From the NCBI GenBank assembly GCA_012862575.1, contig BLSF01000050.1, forward strand, positions 186,001 through 250,000: a stretch of 64,000 nt of DNA, read 5' to 3'. The position numbers were made by a program, and so were the translations under genes. The DNA is from Parietichytrium sp. I65-24A. Lineage: Eukaryota > Sar > Bigyra > Thraustochytrida > Thraustochytriidae. Below the pieces are notes generated by a model. That model saw only the letters and a list, made by a program, of their open reading frames with translations. It was not told where the DNA came from and did not search any database. Positions within the stretch are counted from its first letter, which is position 1, and each line of letters starts with the position of its first letter. Positions 9,701 to 24,700 of the stretch are shown piece after piece.

Positions 9701-12700
9701 GTCTGCTCCGGCGCTGGCAAGCGTAGGCTGGGTGCTGGAAGGGTCGTTGCCACTTGCGCTACCTCCCAGCGTGGATACAGGTGTGTAACGCAACGCCACC
9801 TCCGTGTCCTTATCTGGAATAAGCCCCTCCTTGCTGTTGGCACGCAAGTGAATGACACGACGGATGGTCTCAGCCTCTGCCAGGGAGATCAAAACAAAGT
9901 TTCTTCCGCTCTCGCTCTTTCGGAGCCTTCCGGCAGTAAGTAGCTTCTCCAAGCCCTGCCTCGTGAGAGTATTCCGGTCAGTGCCAAACTCTGCCAGAAT
10001 ATCGACCAGCTCTGTGTCGTCCAAGCGAACATCTGTGGCAGCATACACTGCTTCCATCACCTCTTCTGGGCCGAGCTCTCCGGTTCGGGAGCTGAGCATT
10101 TCGTAAGCCTTGTCTAGGGAGCGCTTACTTTGCTCGTTCACAGGGTGGAACTTGGAACACTCGGAGGGCGTCAAGAACCGCAACTTGGCTGCGGAAGGCG
10201 CCCACTCCATAACAACCACCACGTTTTTGACTCGTCGCAATCCGCTCCAGGAAGGATCAAAGTAGTTGCGCGAAAAGTAGAGGAAGTCGGGGAACTTGAG
10301 CGGCTCTTGGTGGCGCAGCTTGAAGTCTGACAACGGGTAAAAAGGGTGGTCGTCGTCCGCGGCAGAAGTCGTTTTACCTGGCTGTCTTACGGGCTCCCGG
10401 CCCAAAAGCTTAAACGGCCACACTTTTGGAGACTCGTCCGCTCGGGAGTACTCGCGGTCCACAAACTTTTCCACCTCTATCTGCTGCTCGCGCTTGGCCC
10501 GCACTTCCTTCTCCTGCTCTTGCTCCTGCTCCCTCTCCTGCTCGGACTCGAGCCTCTGAGCAGAAGTCTCGTCCTCCGACGAGGTGTATTTGATTACCTC
10601 CGCCAACACGTCGTTCCCAATCTTGCGTTCGGCCTCGGAGAGAATAAAGTCCTGATTTTTTTCCAACATGTTGGCCAAGCGCTCCTTGAACGGCAGCGGG
10701 TCAGGAACATTCCCGTCAAGATCAAAGTTGACCTCTTCGCGAAACACGCTCAGAGCAAGCTCGGGCGGGACAATCGATAGTGCGCGGCGCGCAGCAAGTT
10801 GGTTTGCGCCGGGCTTGCCCAAGTCCCCATTGTCGTCACCAAGAGCATCTTTCAGCTTCTTCTCCGCCTCCGTTCCGGATTGTGCGGTGTCCGAGATTAG
10901 CGCCGCAAGAGCATTCTTGCGGTACACGTTCGAGATGTTCTGCATAGAGAGCATGGACCATTGCACCTGCTCAGAGCGCATCGAGTTGATCAGTAGCCAG
11001 GCAACAATGTCAATTAAAGTGTTGGACTGGTCTTCCCCGACGCAATAGGTTCCAGAGGGAATGCCTGCTGCTCGCAGCTCCCTCTTGATGAGCTCCTGTA
11101 CCTCCGGGATCACATAAGTGCAAATGTTCTGTCCTTTGCCAATACCACGCATACGGAACGCCCCCTGCACGAAATCGCGAAAGGTCAGATCTTTTCCGAG
11201 GGTCAGGACAGCGTGAGCGCTCACCACGTGTTTGATGTCTATGCCCGTCGTGTGGATCTGGTCATAAAAGGCGAACCTTCGCTCCAGAGGGATGCCGCAC
11301 TGATCTGCGCTGATTACGCGGCCCGTGGCGCGGACAAGCACTTGTAGTTTGTCTTCGTCATCAAGAAAGACCACCCCGTCACACCATGGCAGTCCATACT
11401 TTAGAAGGGCTTTGGCGACCTGTTTGTTGCTAAACCCAGTGATCAACGCCCCAGTGTCAATGAGCGCGTGGTAGCGAGGCTCTTTCGCCTGGGCGATTTG
11501 CTTGAGCAGAGACTCCACTGTCCAGCCCTGCTCAATAAATTCATAAGAAGTGATCGCGGGGTCCAACACCGTGCTGAGCATCTTTCCGTCATCGCCGGTC
11601 TGATAGTCGCACCTGCCAAGCTCCTTCGGCAAGAGGTCGCTCGGAGTTCCCGAAAAACCCACCCTTCGACCAAAAAGCATGTCACCGCCAATAGACTGTC
11701 CTGAGGCAGAAATTTTGACACGCTGCGCACGCATGTGGGAGGGAAAGATTGTGTGGCTCAAGTAATGGTGGATGACGAGCGGCTCATACCGCCACAGCTT
11801 GAAAAGCTTGGACATCTGCTCTTTATTTGAGCGCTGAAGGTACTTGAGCTGTACAACCTCTTTTTCCTCCATCTCCATGCGCGACCGGGCCTCGTCCGAC
11901 ACTTTCTTGCCCTTACCGGACCTGCGGTCTAGGCCCGAGTCAGCCTTCTGCTCCTCCTCATCAGACGACGACGAGGAGGTGTTGCTCGTTGCTTTACGTA
12001 TCACCCTCGCCGCAAATGCACTCTCAGCCGCAGACCCAGCCCGCCCTTTGCTTGCCTTGCTTCCGGGCGTTGGCGTACCAGCTGCAGCTTCCCGGACACC
12101 GCGGATGGTGCCGCCCGACTCCAGGATCCATTGTTCGTAGCGTTGACTAGACTTCCTCTCCCTTGCAGGCCCAATCTCGCGAGAAAACTCGCTGGTGATC
12201 TCGCCGACGATGCTGAAAAAGTCCTTGGGACGCAGCCCAGAATACCTGTAACCAAGAACAGTCAATCCAATTGTGATATCCGGATGGGCAAACTCAGACG
12301 AAGAGCTTGGGACGTCTTTGCCAACGAATGGAACAGCCAGCTTGAGACGGCTGCGTGGCATTTGCGGGTCTAATTGGAGCGCGCGCTTACAATCTGCCTC
12401 GCTCAAGAGACCGAAAGACACGCGATTGACCTTGCCCAAGCAATGCGGTAGAAATGTGCGAAGCCAGTCGCGAGCGAGGTTGAGAAGCTTTTTGTGCTGC
12501 ATTGAGACCCGGGCCACGATTTTGGCACCAAGGGCCTGACTCTCAAGCGACCGCAGCTCCGCCTGGAAAATGCGGTACGCCTTGACAGCGTCCGCCTCAC
12601 TCAGCGAAGCCGAAGCTGCCTTGGCACCGTACACCGAGGCCATGGCGTCCGCAACAAGGACGCCAAGCTTTGAGGGATGGAAACCGTCGTCGCTTAGGTC

Positions 12701-15700
12701 AAGCGCCTCCCTCTTACTCTTAGGGAGCACAGACTCGGGAATCTTTTGTATGCACACCTTGGTATCGGTCATGGCCTTTTCGAGAAGCACCTGCAGCTGG
12801 CTCCTAAACTCGGAGATCTTTTCGCGGAATTGAGAGCGCTCTGCCTCATCCTCCTCGGCGATCTCCTGCTTTGCAACTTCCAGCGCCTCCAGCTTGCGCC
12901 GCAAGCCTTGCAGCTGCTTTGACCCAGAGCTAAGAGTCCTCTCAAGCGGAATGGCGGCTGGGAGTAAATCCGCTGCGCCGGAGACTCGAGGGTGAAGTAC
13001 ATGTGCGCTTTTGCGAGTGCCGTTGATCGCATGGCCGCTGGAATTTCGGCCGAGCGTATCCTTCAGGAAGATGAAGTCTTCGTCGTCTTCTGATGCGTAT
13101 GCATCCTTCTCCTCCTCCTCCAACACCACAGCAGTCTCCGCCCGCCCTTCGGCATCAGGATCAAGGTCCTCGCCGTCTTCTTGCTTTTTCACTTGGTCGC
13201 CGTACTCTCCGATTTCCTCCACAACCTTCGCGAGATCTTCCAAGGTCTCTGCTACCGTGACGCCATAGTTCCACAGCATCATTCGATCCTCCTCGTCCAG
13301 ATTCATGTGCGCGGCAAATACCACAATGCGGCTTGGAGGCAGATTCAGAGACTTGTCATTATCCACCAACTCCCCCACAGTGGCCACGGTGTCATAGGCG
13401 TCTTCAAACTCCTCAAGAGGAAATGAGCCACGCTGGTTGTTCAAGTTAATGCAGTTGTGCCCGCTATGCTGTCCCCAGCCACAGCCACACCTGATACAGT
13501 TCGTGTGGTGGCTGTCATCGCAATCATCCCCGCACCCAACACGGGATTCGTCACCCCCGATAATGAGGCACCTGAGCTGCTTTGCGGCGAACAGATCGAC
13601 TGCACGACGCGTGGTTTCATCTTCGTCTTCCACGCGCTTGATGGTGAGCCCGGATTCCTCAAACTTGGAGCACTGAGAAATCACGGCGGAATGCTCCAGC
13701 ATCTTTGCGTTTCCTTGGAGTGAGAAAGCAACGGAGAGCCAGAGTACCACGTTGTTGTCTAAAGAGTCGTCGCGCGGGTGCTGTGCGTCTTCAATATTGC
13801 GGCTCACCTTCGAAATGCGTTTCTGTAGATCCGCCAAGACCTTGCTGCTCTGCTCCATGTGGCCTACCAACGCCTCCTCCACTATGTAGAGCTCCTCAGT
13901 CAGATTGTGGATGCTCTTGCAAGAGTCCATGCACGTGTTGAGCATCGTTTTGCGCAGCTCGGCAGATCCTGCGTTGGCGTCCTTCTGCTCCAAAGCAGCC
14001 TGGATGCCCTCCAGCTTTAGACGAGGATACGACCGCGGCTCCCCGCCTTCAACAACGTATCGAATGGCCTCCGTTCGGTCAATGCCGTGCAGATGGTGCT
14101 TTTGCAGCCACAGGTACGCCCACTCTGCCATAATTGGCTTCATCTCGTTTTGGTAAAAGCTGAGGTTCAGCAGGGTGATGTGTGGCAGCTTCTGAAGCGC
14201 GCGCTTCTGATACCCAGCCTCAATAATGCTCGAGAGACGGCGCAGCACGTCCAGAGCCTGACCACGTTGCTCAAAGGTGGACACCTTGCCTCGCTCAGTG
14301 TAAAAGATGGCGTCTAGCAAGTGAGTCGGCAAGCTCCACCGCTCGCCCTGCATGGTTGCATCCAAGTCAAACTTTTCCCCCATTGGGAAGTTGAGCTCAC
14401 TCTTGAGCGGATGAAGGATGAGGTCGACTTCGTCCACGAGCATGGAGCCTTTGCGAAAGATTCGCAAGACTTTCTCCAGCTCGAGGGCTTGCTCCTCTAG
14501 GCTCAACTTGACGCTTGTAGAGGACGACGCAGCCCCTTTCTTGCCGCCTGGTGATGTTGCGCCAACACTTGCGCTATTCGCGATGCTTGCTGGGTCAGAG
14601 ACTGATTGGCCGTCAGACCGTGGCTTTGCAAGAGCTGCGTTCGTACCGTGCAGCCCCGCGCTTGCGAGGGCTCGGTTCGTGAGCGCGACACCCTCCTTCT
14701 GAGCGACCGATATTTTGTCCAAGGTCTCAACATAAGCCAACATGATGCTCTTAATGGCGGTCGGAGTTGCAACCACGATTCCGCGGTTCCTGACAGCATT
14801 TTCAAGCCCGCGTCGCATTGACGGATGCACCTCAGTGCTACGGTCAAACTGCAGTGTGTAGATTCGCTTCTGCATTATGGTGGCAAAGGTTTCTCGCATG
14901 CGTGTTCTGGACATCTCCAGCAGCGCTTTGGGAACCACGCTCATCACCAGACTTTGCCCATCCGCAAGCATGAGTGCGAGGAGCGGCGCCACCACGGTAG
15001 TCTTGCCCGCACCCATGATCATTTGCTTGACCTTGCTGATGTCCTTCTCCAGGTTGGTGATGAACATGGTCACGATCTCCACCTGATTCTTGCGCAGCAG
15101 CAAGCTCCAAGTGAACTCGAAGAGCAGGAATCGAGGGTCAAACTTGAGCCCTTCTTCCACGTTCACATAGTGCCTTCCATCAGAGAGCACGTCGCCAAAG
15201 TTTTCGCATGTCTGTGAAAGCGAGAGGATGAGCTCGCTCTTGCGCGCCGTCAGCTGCTCCGTGGACATCTTCAATACCGAGCGGAGCTGAGCCTGAAGCT
15301 TGATGCACATTCCAATGCAACGGTTGATGTGGCTAACACGGTTTGCGCGCAGTAGCACAATGGTCACCACCTTGAGAATAGTTTTCACCGTCTCGCGGCC
15401 TAGATATGGGTTCAAGCGCAAAATGTCTTCCTCCGCCCGCGAGGACAAAAGGGCCCCAAACAAAAATTCAATCCACAAGAATGTTTCGTGCCCAGATTCT
15501 CTGCGCAAGACGTGAACGATTTTGCGGATGTGCTCCGAATCAGCGTCCTTTTCGTTGCTCGCCCCGCGCTTAGACCTCAAGTCAACAAAGTTGGCGGAGG
15601 CCGTAAGTAAAGGAACCAGCTGCTCTACAACCTTTGCATCGCACGCGCGGAGGGCGCGAAGCTTGGCCAACAGCGACGAGATCTCCGTTGCACGCTCCTC

Positions 15701-18700
15701 GAGGTCTGCAGCAGGCACCGTCCCGTCACAAAATCCTTTGATGACACCATACGGCAACGCTTTGATGCCTACATACAGCTTGGAATTAACGGAAGAGCTG
15801 AACGACTTGATGTCGTCCTGCATGCGAGTAAGCATAGACTTTGCCACCGCATTGCCCGCAGCCACGTGCTTGCTGACGTCAAAGGGAATCGTATCAGTGA
15901 CATCGCGCATGCCAAGCTCTGCGCGGCTTGACCAGCTGAGGAAATCCTGTAGGTCGGCAAGCGGAGAACGGGCTAGCTTTAGGAGCTCAGTGGTGTCCGT
16001 ACCAAGGCTCGCTCGTCCGAGCTCACTTTCATTTTCCTTTTGAAGCTCTTCTTGCAGCTTCTTGAGCTCTTCTGCCTGAGACTCCTCCGCAACATCAGCG
16101 CTGTGCTCCTTCCGATGCTTCTCGATTGCCTCCTTCTCCTCCTCAGTGCACTGCTCCAAGATAATCGCTTCCAGCTGCTTGACGATGTCACGGCCATAGC
16201 CAGTCATAGAAGACACCACGTGTTCTGGGGATGAGCCTCCGCGCAGGCACTTGACAACCGGCAACCGCTGAACCTCGAATCGCGGAGACAGCCCTTCGCA
16301 CTCGTCCACGTCGACTTTAAGGAATCGAACCCCAGGCATCGATCTGCTCAGAGCCAACACAGATGGAGCCAATGTTTTGCAAAGCAAGCACCAACTCGAG
16401 TGGAAGACCACGACCACCAAGCGGTCCTCCTTCACGAGGTCGTCCATAACTCGCTGGAAATGGTCTTCGTCCTCGATATCCAGAGGAGTTTCAATCCTGA
16501 AACGCCCGCGTTGAGCGCCAAGCTTGAAGCCGACCAAATTTGCTAGCGCCAGCACCTCGTCCTCGTTCACAGGCTCGAGAGTCCGCTCCGAGCAGGAGGT
16601 GTCCGTCAGCACAGGCTGGAGCACCGCAGCAGGGTCAGTTTCCGCGTTCAGCCGCACTGGGTACTTGGCCGGCGGGCTCTCGAGCTCCGGGTATGGCGGT
16701 TGCGGCGGAAACTGCATGGCCCCTCGCTTGCGCTTCAGAGATTGGAGGCTGCTCACTACCTGTGACATGATATCCGCAAGCGGGGATCGCGGCTCGCGCT
16801 CATCGGTCCACCCGTTGAAAGTTTTGCTCCTCTTCTGCTTGCGTACGTCGGAAAACTCTGGCATCCTAGAGCACAGCTGGCGGTTGCGTACAAGTACGTT
16901 GACGATAGACGCCGGAATGGACTTGATGCGGCAGTCAGAGTACAGCTGTGCAAGCAATGTCGCGAAACGATGCGAGTCTGACTTGCCGGTATTTCCCCAG
17001 CTTCCCCAACCTCCCCATTGAAATGAACTCCAGCCGCCACTGCTTCCAGCAATTCGGCAACGGAGGCGACCCTGCAGGAGCCCGTACAGGAACAAGAACC
17101 CGTACCCGCACCTACGACCATCCATCGTTTCCTGCCCAGACCAGACTCGCTCAAGCACCTCCACGGTGGAGACGCCGTACAAGCTCCCCGGTGGATCATA
17201 CTTCATGCTCAGCGCTTCCCAGCCCTTACTGATGCCTTTGCTGAGAATCTGGCGACGAACGCGGGTTTTCTCTCCACCAGAGCCAGTGAAGTTCTGCTCA
17301 CCTACATCTGTGGCGGTGGCGTTCTCCATCTTTCGAAACTTGACCATGGCGCGCTCTTGGTTCACCATCACCTCGCACTCCTTTGCGCCGGAACGACGAG
17401 CGTTCTCGAGTTTGATCGTCATTTCTGGCGAATATCGCAACCACATATCGTCTTCCTGGTACATCCACACGCAGCGATCCATCGGGATTCGGCTTATATC
17501 GCCATCTTTTCCGCTGGCATCCTGCTCCACGACTTCGTCCTCGGACTCCGCGTGTGCCTCATTGTCCTCGCCCTCGTCACTGCCATCCTCCTCCTCGTCC
17601 TCCTCGTCGCTGTCTTCCTCAGACTCTGAGTACGTTTCGCTTCCAGACTCACCATCGGATTTGTGCTCCTCCTCAGACTCTGAGCTGCTCTCATCCGATT
17701 CCCCAGAGGCAGCACCGTCGGCCTCGTTAGCCTTGGACTTTCGGCCCGGCAAGGCGGGGTTCAGGCTTTTTTCCAACGCGGCCCCAGGGACTCGGAATGC
17801 CACCATTCCTGTCTTGCGGCGACCAGGGTTGGTCAAATCCGATTCCGAGAGCAGCAAAATACATGGGTCCTTCGTTTGCAGCTTCATGAGCTCCTCTGCT
17901 CGGCTAGCTATGCTCTTGATTTTCTCAAGATCAAAGTCTTTAAACGCAGCGCTGTCGTTGATCCCTGTCACCTTGCGCACGACCTTCATAACCTCCGTTC
18001 GCTCCTCAGAGTCCTCTTCGTCCTCTTCGGATGGCTGGCCATCTTCGTTGCTATCGTCGTCGTTCTCCTCGGAACCAGATTTCTTCGCCTTTTTCGAAGA
18101 CTTCTTCTTCGAACGAGGTGCATCCTCCTCGTCGGCCTCCTTGCCTTCCGCGCTGGAGGTGGTCTTTTTCTTTTCAGGTTTTCCGGACTCTGTGGTTTTG
18201 CCAGCGGCCTGCTCCTCCACAACTTCTGGCATTGGGTCGAAAGGCGCCAGGCCAACACATGGGTAGAGCACTGTGGCTCCGAGAAGACCAAAGACCCGCT
18301 TGACTGTGACGCCATCGAGCAACGCACCATCCACCTCAAACGACAGGACACCATCCTCCTTGTCAGTGTCGAGGACGCAGGTCACCTGAGAGCCTTTGCC
18401 CCAAACATTTACGGTCTCGCCTAGCATCACCTTGGCGATGGAGCCAAGGATACCAGGCGCTTTGGTCAGAAGCAAGTCAGTCTCATTTACCTCCTGATCG
18501 AATCCACCATCCGAGCCTTTCACGAGCTCCTCGTATGGCATTTCCTGCAGTTCTGCCACCAGCTTTTCTCGAACAGACTGTGACAAGCTGTTGTCCAGAT
18601 CGCCCTCCGAGAGACCATCCGGGCCACCGACGTTTTTAATTTGGGCCCAAATCTTTGGCGCCAGATTTACCTTTGCACCGACGAGCTTGAGCTTGCCTTT

Positions 18701-21700
18701 GACAAACGCGACGCCAGATTGCTTGGAAGCTGGCTTGCGCGATTTCTTTTTCTTCAAGGCAGGCTCCGATCGCTCGGCCCGCTTGGCATCGGCACCTTCT
18801 TGCTCCGTTTCTGCCTCAGCGCCCTCCTTAGCTGATAGCTCGGGTTCCTCAGCATCGTCTTCAACGCCATCTTCGGCTTCGCCTTCGGTCCGCTCTCCGT
18901 CTTCTTGGACTTCGTCGCCGTCCTCTTCAGACTCGCTGTCGTCCGCTTCGTCATCGCCTTGGGATTGGTCACCGCCGATCGCGGACTCTTCGGTTGTCGA
19001 TGAAGAGGTGCGATCCTTCTTCTTCCTCTTGCTTGCCCTCTTTTTCTTCTTTCCAATGGTTCCTTTAATCTTGATGGTAAAGTATGCATCCATGGCCTCA
19101 ATGGGGTCCAGGGGCATATCCCCTTCAAGACGTTCATCGTCAGAGTCCTCAGAGTTATTTTCATCGTCGATCATACCCTTGAATTTTTCTCCCAGAGCCT
19201 GGAATTCTTCGTCGCTTTGGATGTCAGATGCTTGCATCAAATCCGCTGCGTTGATACGCTCTGCTTCACCAAGCTTTTCAAGATCTAGATACCCCTTTTT
19301 CAGCACCAGAGCAAAAATCTCATCAAGCATTGTTCGGAGTTTCTCAGGAAGCTTGCTAGCGAGTGTTGCCAGATCTTCAAGCATTTGAGTTTCAGAGCCC
19401 TCTCCCACATCTTCCACCTCCTCAGAGCCGCGGCCAGCGCTGCGCGGCCTCGTTGCGGTCTGACCAATAAGTTTCCCCTGTTGGAACAAATGTCCAGTAG
19501 AGTACAAGCACAGGCTCGAAGACTCGCGGATGCTTCCCAAGCAAGGTGGTGGTGCGGGCCCGAACTCCTCGGTGTTTTCGGAGCACAGACCCACTCCATC
19601 TCCTTCGCCGCCTCTCGACGGCTCGTGTAGCCACTGAATCGTCCACTTGTGAACACCAGAATTTGGCACGAAGCCAACGGTACCGCGAATGGCCTCGTGG
19701 TCTTTGCCACGTCGCTGTTCGGCCATAATTTTCTTGCATCTGAGGTTGTACTCGTGCTGGCGACGAAGGTGCTCATCGCGTGCTTTCTGCTCTGCGCTCA
19801 CCTCAGGCTCGCCCGGGACGGGGATGCGCCGACCGCGGCGACGCATAATCATGTATTCACGCGCTTGATCTCTAAACCGCCCCTGAATGCCCTTGAGCTC
19901 CCACGAGCTGATTTGAATATGATTGGGCCAAATGTCGAACGTTCTTCCAGTATCGCCAGCTTGCATCCCAAGGGAGTTGTTCTTGTACAGCTCTCCGGAT
20001 ATGAATCTCGTTTCCAGCTCACGATTCTGCTCTTGGGAAAGTTTTCTCCAATCACCAGGGGTGCCATCGTAGCCGGGGCTCCACTCCCAGGTCGCGTCAC
20101 TGACCTCTAGATCCTCAGACCGGAGAACCACCTTCATACCCAGGCCCTCCACTTGGATGGACGGTCCGCCCTGCTCCACGTCCCAGGTCCATTGCAAATC
20201 TTCATCGTCATAGTCGCTCTCGTCATTGTCCGAGTCGAGTTGTGCAATTTTCATCCGAAGTGCCTCTTTCTTTTGGGAGGCGAGGTTGTCTTTTTTCGCC
20301 TTTCCTTTCTCGGCGTTTCCTTCTTCGTCCCTCTGCTCCTCTCCGTCCTCGGCGTGACTCTCGCTGTTCTCGCTGTCACCGCTGCGCTCCGATCCCTTCC
20401 GGTTTTTCCGGCCGCGGCGACCCTTGGCTTTCTTCTTGCTGTCTTTGTGTTTAGACGAGTTGCCCTTTTCAGCTTCCTCCTCTTCGGGCGCTGCGCTGTC
20501 CATCGTTTCAAAAGTCTGCTTCAAAAGTTCGCGCATGTGCCGACGCTCCGCCTTGACCACTTCCGCATACCGCTTCTCGTCGTCCTCCATGACGCTCGCT
20601 TTCATCAGCGAAGCGAGTGCCTCGGTGCTTCGCTCCGTCGAGAATACACGGCCGTCCTCCACTTCTTCCCCGCCTCGAAAGAGAACAAAGGTGGGAAAGT
20701 TTTCCACACGAAGATCCCGCGCAACAGTACTCATCTCCAACGAATCGGCCCGAATGCTGACGAACGCGCAGGATGGGAACGTGGAAGCTAGCTCGGCGAT
20801 TGTTTGCATCGCCTTCACGCACGCCTTGCTCCAGAGAACGTGAAAGCAGGCCAGCACAAGCCAGCCCCCCTCGGGCGCGCTAACAGCCGGGAAGGCTATG
20901 GAGCTCGCGCCGTCCACGTTCGCCTCTTCTGAGCCCTGACTGCGCCGCTTGGTCAAAAATTCGATGCCTCCGGCACGAATGTCGTTCCACTCCTCCAAGG
21001 TGGCAGCGCTCACCATCTCCTCATACGTCTCCCCGAAGACGGTCTTGTCAAGGTAGTACGGCCAACTGGTGGTGGACGCCCTCTGCGGTACCCAGCATCG
21101 AGCCTCCACCACAGGAACGTCGTGAACAGGGTCCAGCTCGTCTGAACGTTTGCTCTCCTCGCCCAAAACGCTCACGACGCCAGAGGCATTGACGGACTTG
21201 GGTGCGAGGCTTTGTTCCGAGGAGCCCAAGAGCTTGGCAAGAGCGTGGAGGCGGTTCTTGACCAGCACAATGATGTACTCTTTGTGAACGCTCTCGTCGT
21301 ACCGCTGGTGCTTCTTGTCCAAGACAATTTCCTTCTCCGACTGCAAAAGCTGAAGTTCCTCCTCAAGAGAGACGCGGCAGCTCGCACGTACGTGCGAGAG
21401 CTTTACGGCATATCGCGCGCACTGGATCGTCAGGTCCCAGGGTTGCTTGACGCCCGAGTCCAGCGTCACTAGTGAGATTTTAAGTCTGCAAGCATGTGCG
21501 TCAGGATGGAAGTCATCATTGGCATTCGTAAACCTTTCAAAAATCACGCTCGCCGTGTCGCCGAGGCGGGTGTCCGTCGCCACCGAGTCGGTGAGGCGAA
21601 ATACCTCGTCATAGTCCCGATGCAAAAACCTCAGCAACATCAGGTACAGGGCGGACTCCAGACCCCGAGTCATCAAGATCGCCTGGGACACGTGGACCGG

Positions 21701-24700
21701 GTACAAAAAGTAGCGCTGCGAAATGCTCGAATTCCACACATCGTCGTAGCGGTTGAGGGTGAGCACGGTGGAAAATGGCTGGGACTGCACCTTGGGGCGC
21801 ACTGGGCTCACCAGGGGAACCAGCACTTGCAACTCGCCTTGCGAGTTGGACACGAGCAAAGAGTGCGGAATGCCTCGCAGCAGCTTTGTCGTGGACGGAT
21901 CCCGCTCGTTCGATACGAAGAGATCCGCATGATCAGTGCTATACAACCGCAGCGTACCTTCGTCGTCCTTCTTGACGGTAAACGTCAACTTGAGGCGCGG
22001 GAGCTCTACCAAGTCTACTGGCAAGCATCCGCGAAGCGGGAGCGACCCAGCGTCGCTGCTGCCGTACCTCCAGGCCATCTGCTCCTCCCAAGGAGCAAGA
22101 TTCTCCTTTTTCGTCCACGCCACAATAAAGCCGAGGTTCTCTACCCTCGTCATGGTCTTGACGATAGAGTACAGCCTGGAGCCTTTCGGGGCGTACATGA
22201 GATTCAACATGATCATTTCGTTCAATTTGCAGGCGTCCAGGTTGGTGCGAACACCGGTGGAACCTTGCTCCACATCCTCCTTGATGTCGCGAAAAGTTAC
22301 TGATTCTGGCAAATCGGGCGAAAACGCATTCTTATCAGCAGCAGCAGCCTTCACTGCAAGAATGAGGGACTCCATGTCCGGAAAGCTGACTCCAGGGACA
22401 GCTGCTAGACGATAGATGGTATTCATGCAGTTTTCAGTGTTCCATTCCGCCAACTCCAAGAGTTGATCGAGTAACAGAAACTGCTGAAAGGTCAACGCAC
22501 TGCGCTTCCGCTTCTGAGCTTCCGACGAAACAGAAGCGTTCCCGTCTTCGCTCATGTCGTCAACCGAATCACCATCGTCAAAGTCTTCGCCGCTCGTCTT
22601 ACCATGGCGGGATTTGCGACCCTGCTTTCCGCGCGCCCTTTTCTCGTCAGACTCGGAAGCTGAGCTGGAAGACATCCAATCATCGTCCTCGCTGTCGCTC
22701 ATGCCTTCCCAGTGCCACAACCCTTCTCCGCTTCCAAGATTGCTTGGCTTGGACTTAAACAGGTCCCGGCCATCGACGCGCTCCAGCACAAGGCCGGCGT
22801 CAGACCCCTTGAGGCCGCGGACATCGCACGTACCATCTGGATGCATGGCCAGCACCACAACATCAATGTAGTGGCCGACCTTGACCAAATACTTGACCTT
22901 GTCTCGGACATGAATGTCGCTCTTGCCACTGGGTGCCGCGGCTTCTTCTTCGTCACCGAGAAGAGTGCGGCGATCCTTGCTCACATCCTCAGCCTTCTCG
23001 ACACCACCGTGACGCGCCTTGGCGCCGGAGCCCTTGGCGTGTTTTCCTTTGCCCCCAGTGCTGCGGGCATGCGACTTTTTGGAAGAGCGGTCCCTCTTGG
23101 CGGCTTTCGTCTGCGCGAGCTTGAGGAAAGGGTCGTCACTGACTCGCTTCTTGAGCAAACGCAACGTTTCAAGAGCGACGGCGACACTCTGCTTGGCCTC
23201 AAACCTCTTGCGGTATGCAGCTTTGGCAACTCTTGTGATGCGAATCGTCGTACCGGGAAGTCCGCCCAAGATTTGGACACCATTGTCCAAGTGGGAAGAA
23301 GCGGTGCCTGGCTTCCGGCGCATGACGTCCAGCCAGGATCCGACTCGGCGATACTCTACCAGGACCAAATGCTCACCATCGTCTTTGATCGGATAACCTC
23401 TCAAGATTTTGATGGACCGATAACCGGCGCCCCGGTCTCGGTCCTTCCGCCAGCTCTTCTCGCGTTTGCTTGATCGCGCAGCTTCGCCGTCGTCTTGGCT
23501 CGATTTGGAACCATCTTTTGGCCCGCCACCATTCCCTTGCTCTGGAAACAGACTGCACGGCACGCGGCAGTCTTTCTCCCAGGTCTCATCCATCCAAAAT
23601 CTGTACTCCGTGAGAAGACACTCTGGGATAAGTCCATACAGAAGGCGATCAGGCACAAAGGTCTCCTTGCTGCCACTCATGTTGTCCGGATGGCCAGCCT
23701 CCCTGACGATCAGCAGCGAACGGTGCGCATGGGAACCAAACATGGAACCGGCAGCTAGTTGATTGGACAAATTATGAACCACTCCGCCAGGATAAGGGGA
23801 GCCAGCTCCGTTTTCCCACCATTTTGGAGGCGGTGCGTTTCGCTCCGCGATGGAGGGCTGCAAGTCGCGAAGGCAAAAGCGGACGTCCGTACTGAGATGC
23901 AGGGACCACCACCACTGTCGACCGTGCGAGAGGCACTCGTAAACATGGACACACCGCAATCGCCGGAACAGGTACACCAGCTTGAATGGGCCGCCCATGG
24001 ATTGATGAAGTCCCAACAGGACGGCCACCTCGGCATCCTCGGGAATGGCCCACTCTGGCATCAAAAACTGCATTGCGGGAGGTGACGGCCCGTCGAAGAA
24101 GGCTCGGCGAACTGGCTCGAAGAGTGACGTGATCCACTCTTCGGAGGGAAATAGCTCGGAAGGGTCATAATCCCGCTCCCACTCGTCTCCAACGGCAGGG
24201 CACTCCGAATGGTGGGTGTTCCAGTACTCTAGGTCGTGCTGAAGTCCAACAAGGCGGAAGCGTTCGCGGTGTTCAGCACGCTCCAGAAGAGACACCTGCA
24301 AGGTGCCGTTCCCGAAGATTGCGTGCATGTCCATGTGGTTGGAGATTTCTGTCTTGAGCGCGCTGAGATGGCGACTGCGCAGGGTCATCTGCCCGATCTG
24401 AAGGTCCATCTCCACGCCGAACATTTCCTTGTCCGAAATTTCCTTGACTTCGTTGTTGAAGGACTGTTCGCGAATGAGCTTCAGCCTTGAAGGGCTCTGC
24501 GACCCCGACCTGGACCCAGGACCACCGGCTACAAGAGATCGGTTCTCGTCGTCCGCGCTGTTTGCACCCTCACGCGTTCCGCTTGGGGCGCCACTCTCCG
24601 AGTCGGCGTCCGACTCAGTTTCGTCATCTGTTGATGGCATCCCATCGTCGTCCAGCAGACTGGTTGTCTTGGACCTGAGCTTTGCCTTCCCCTTCTTGGC

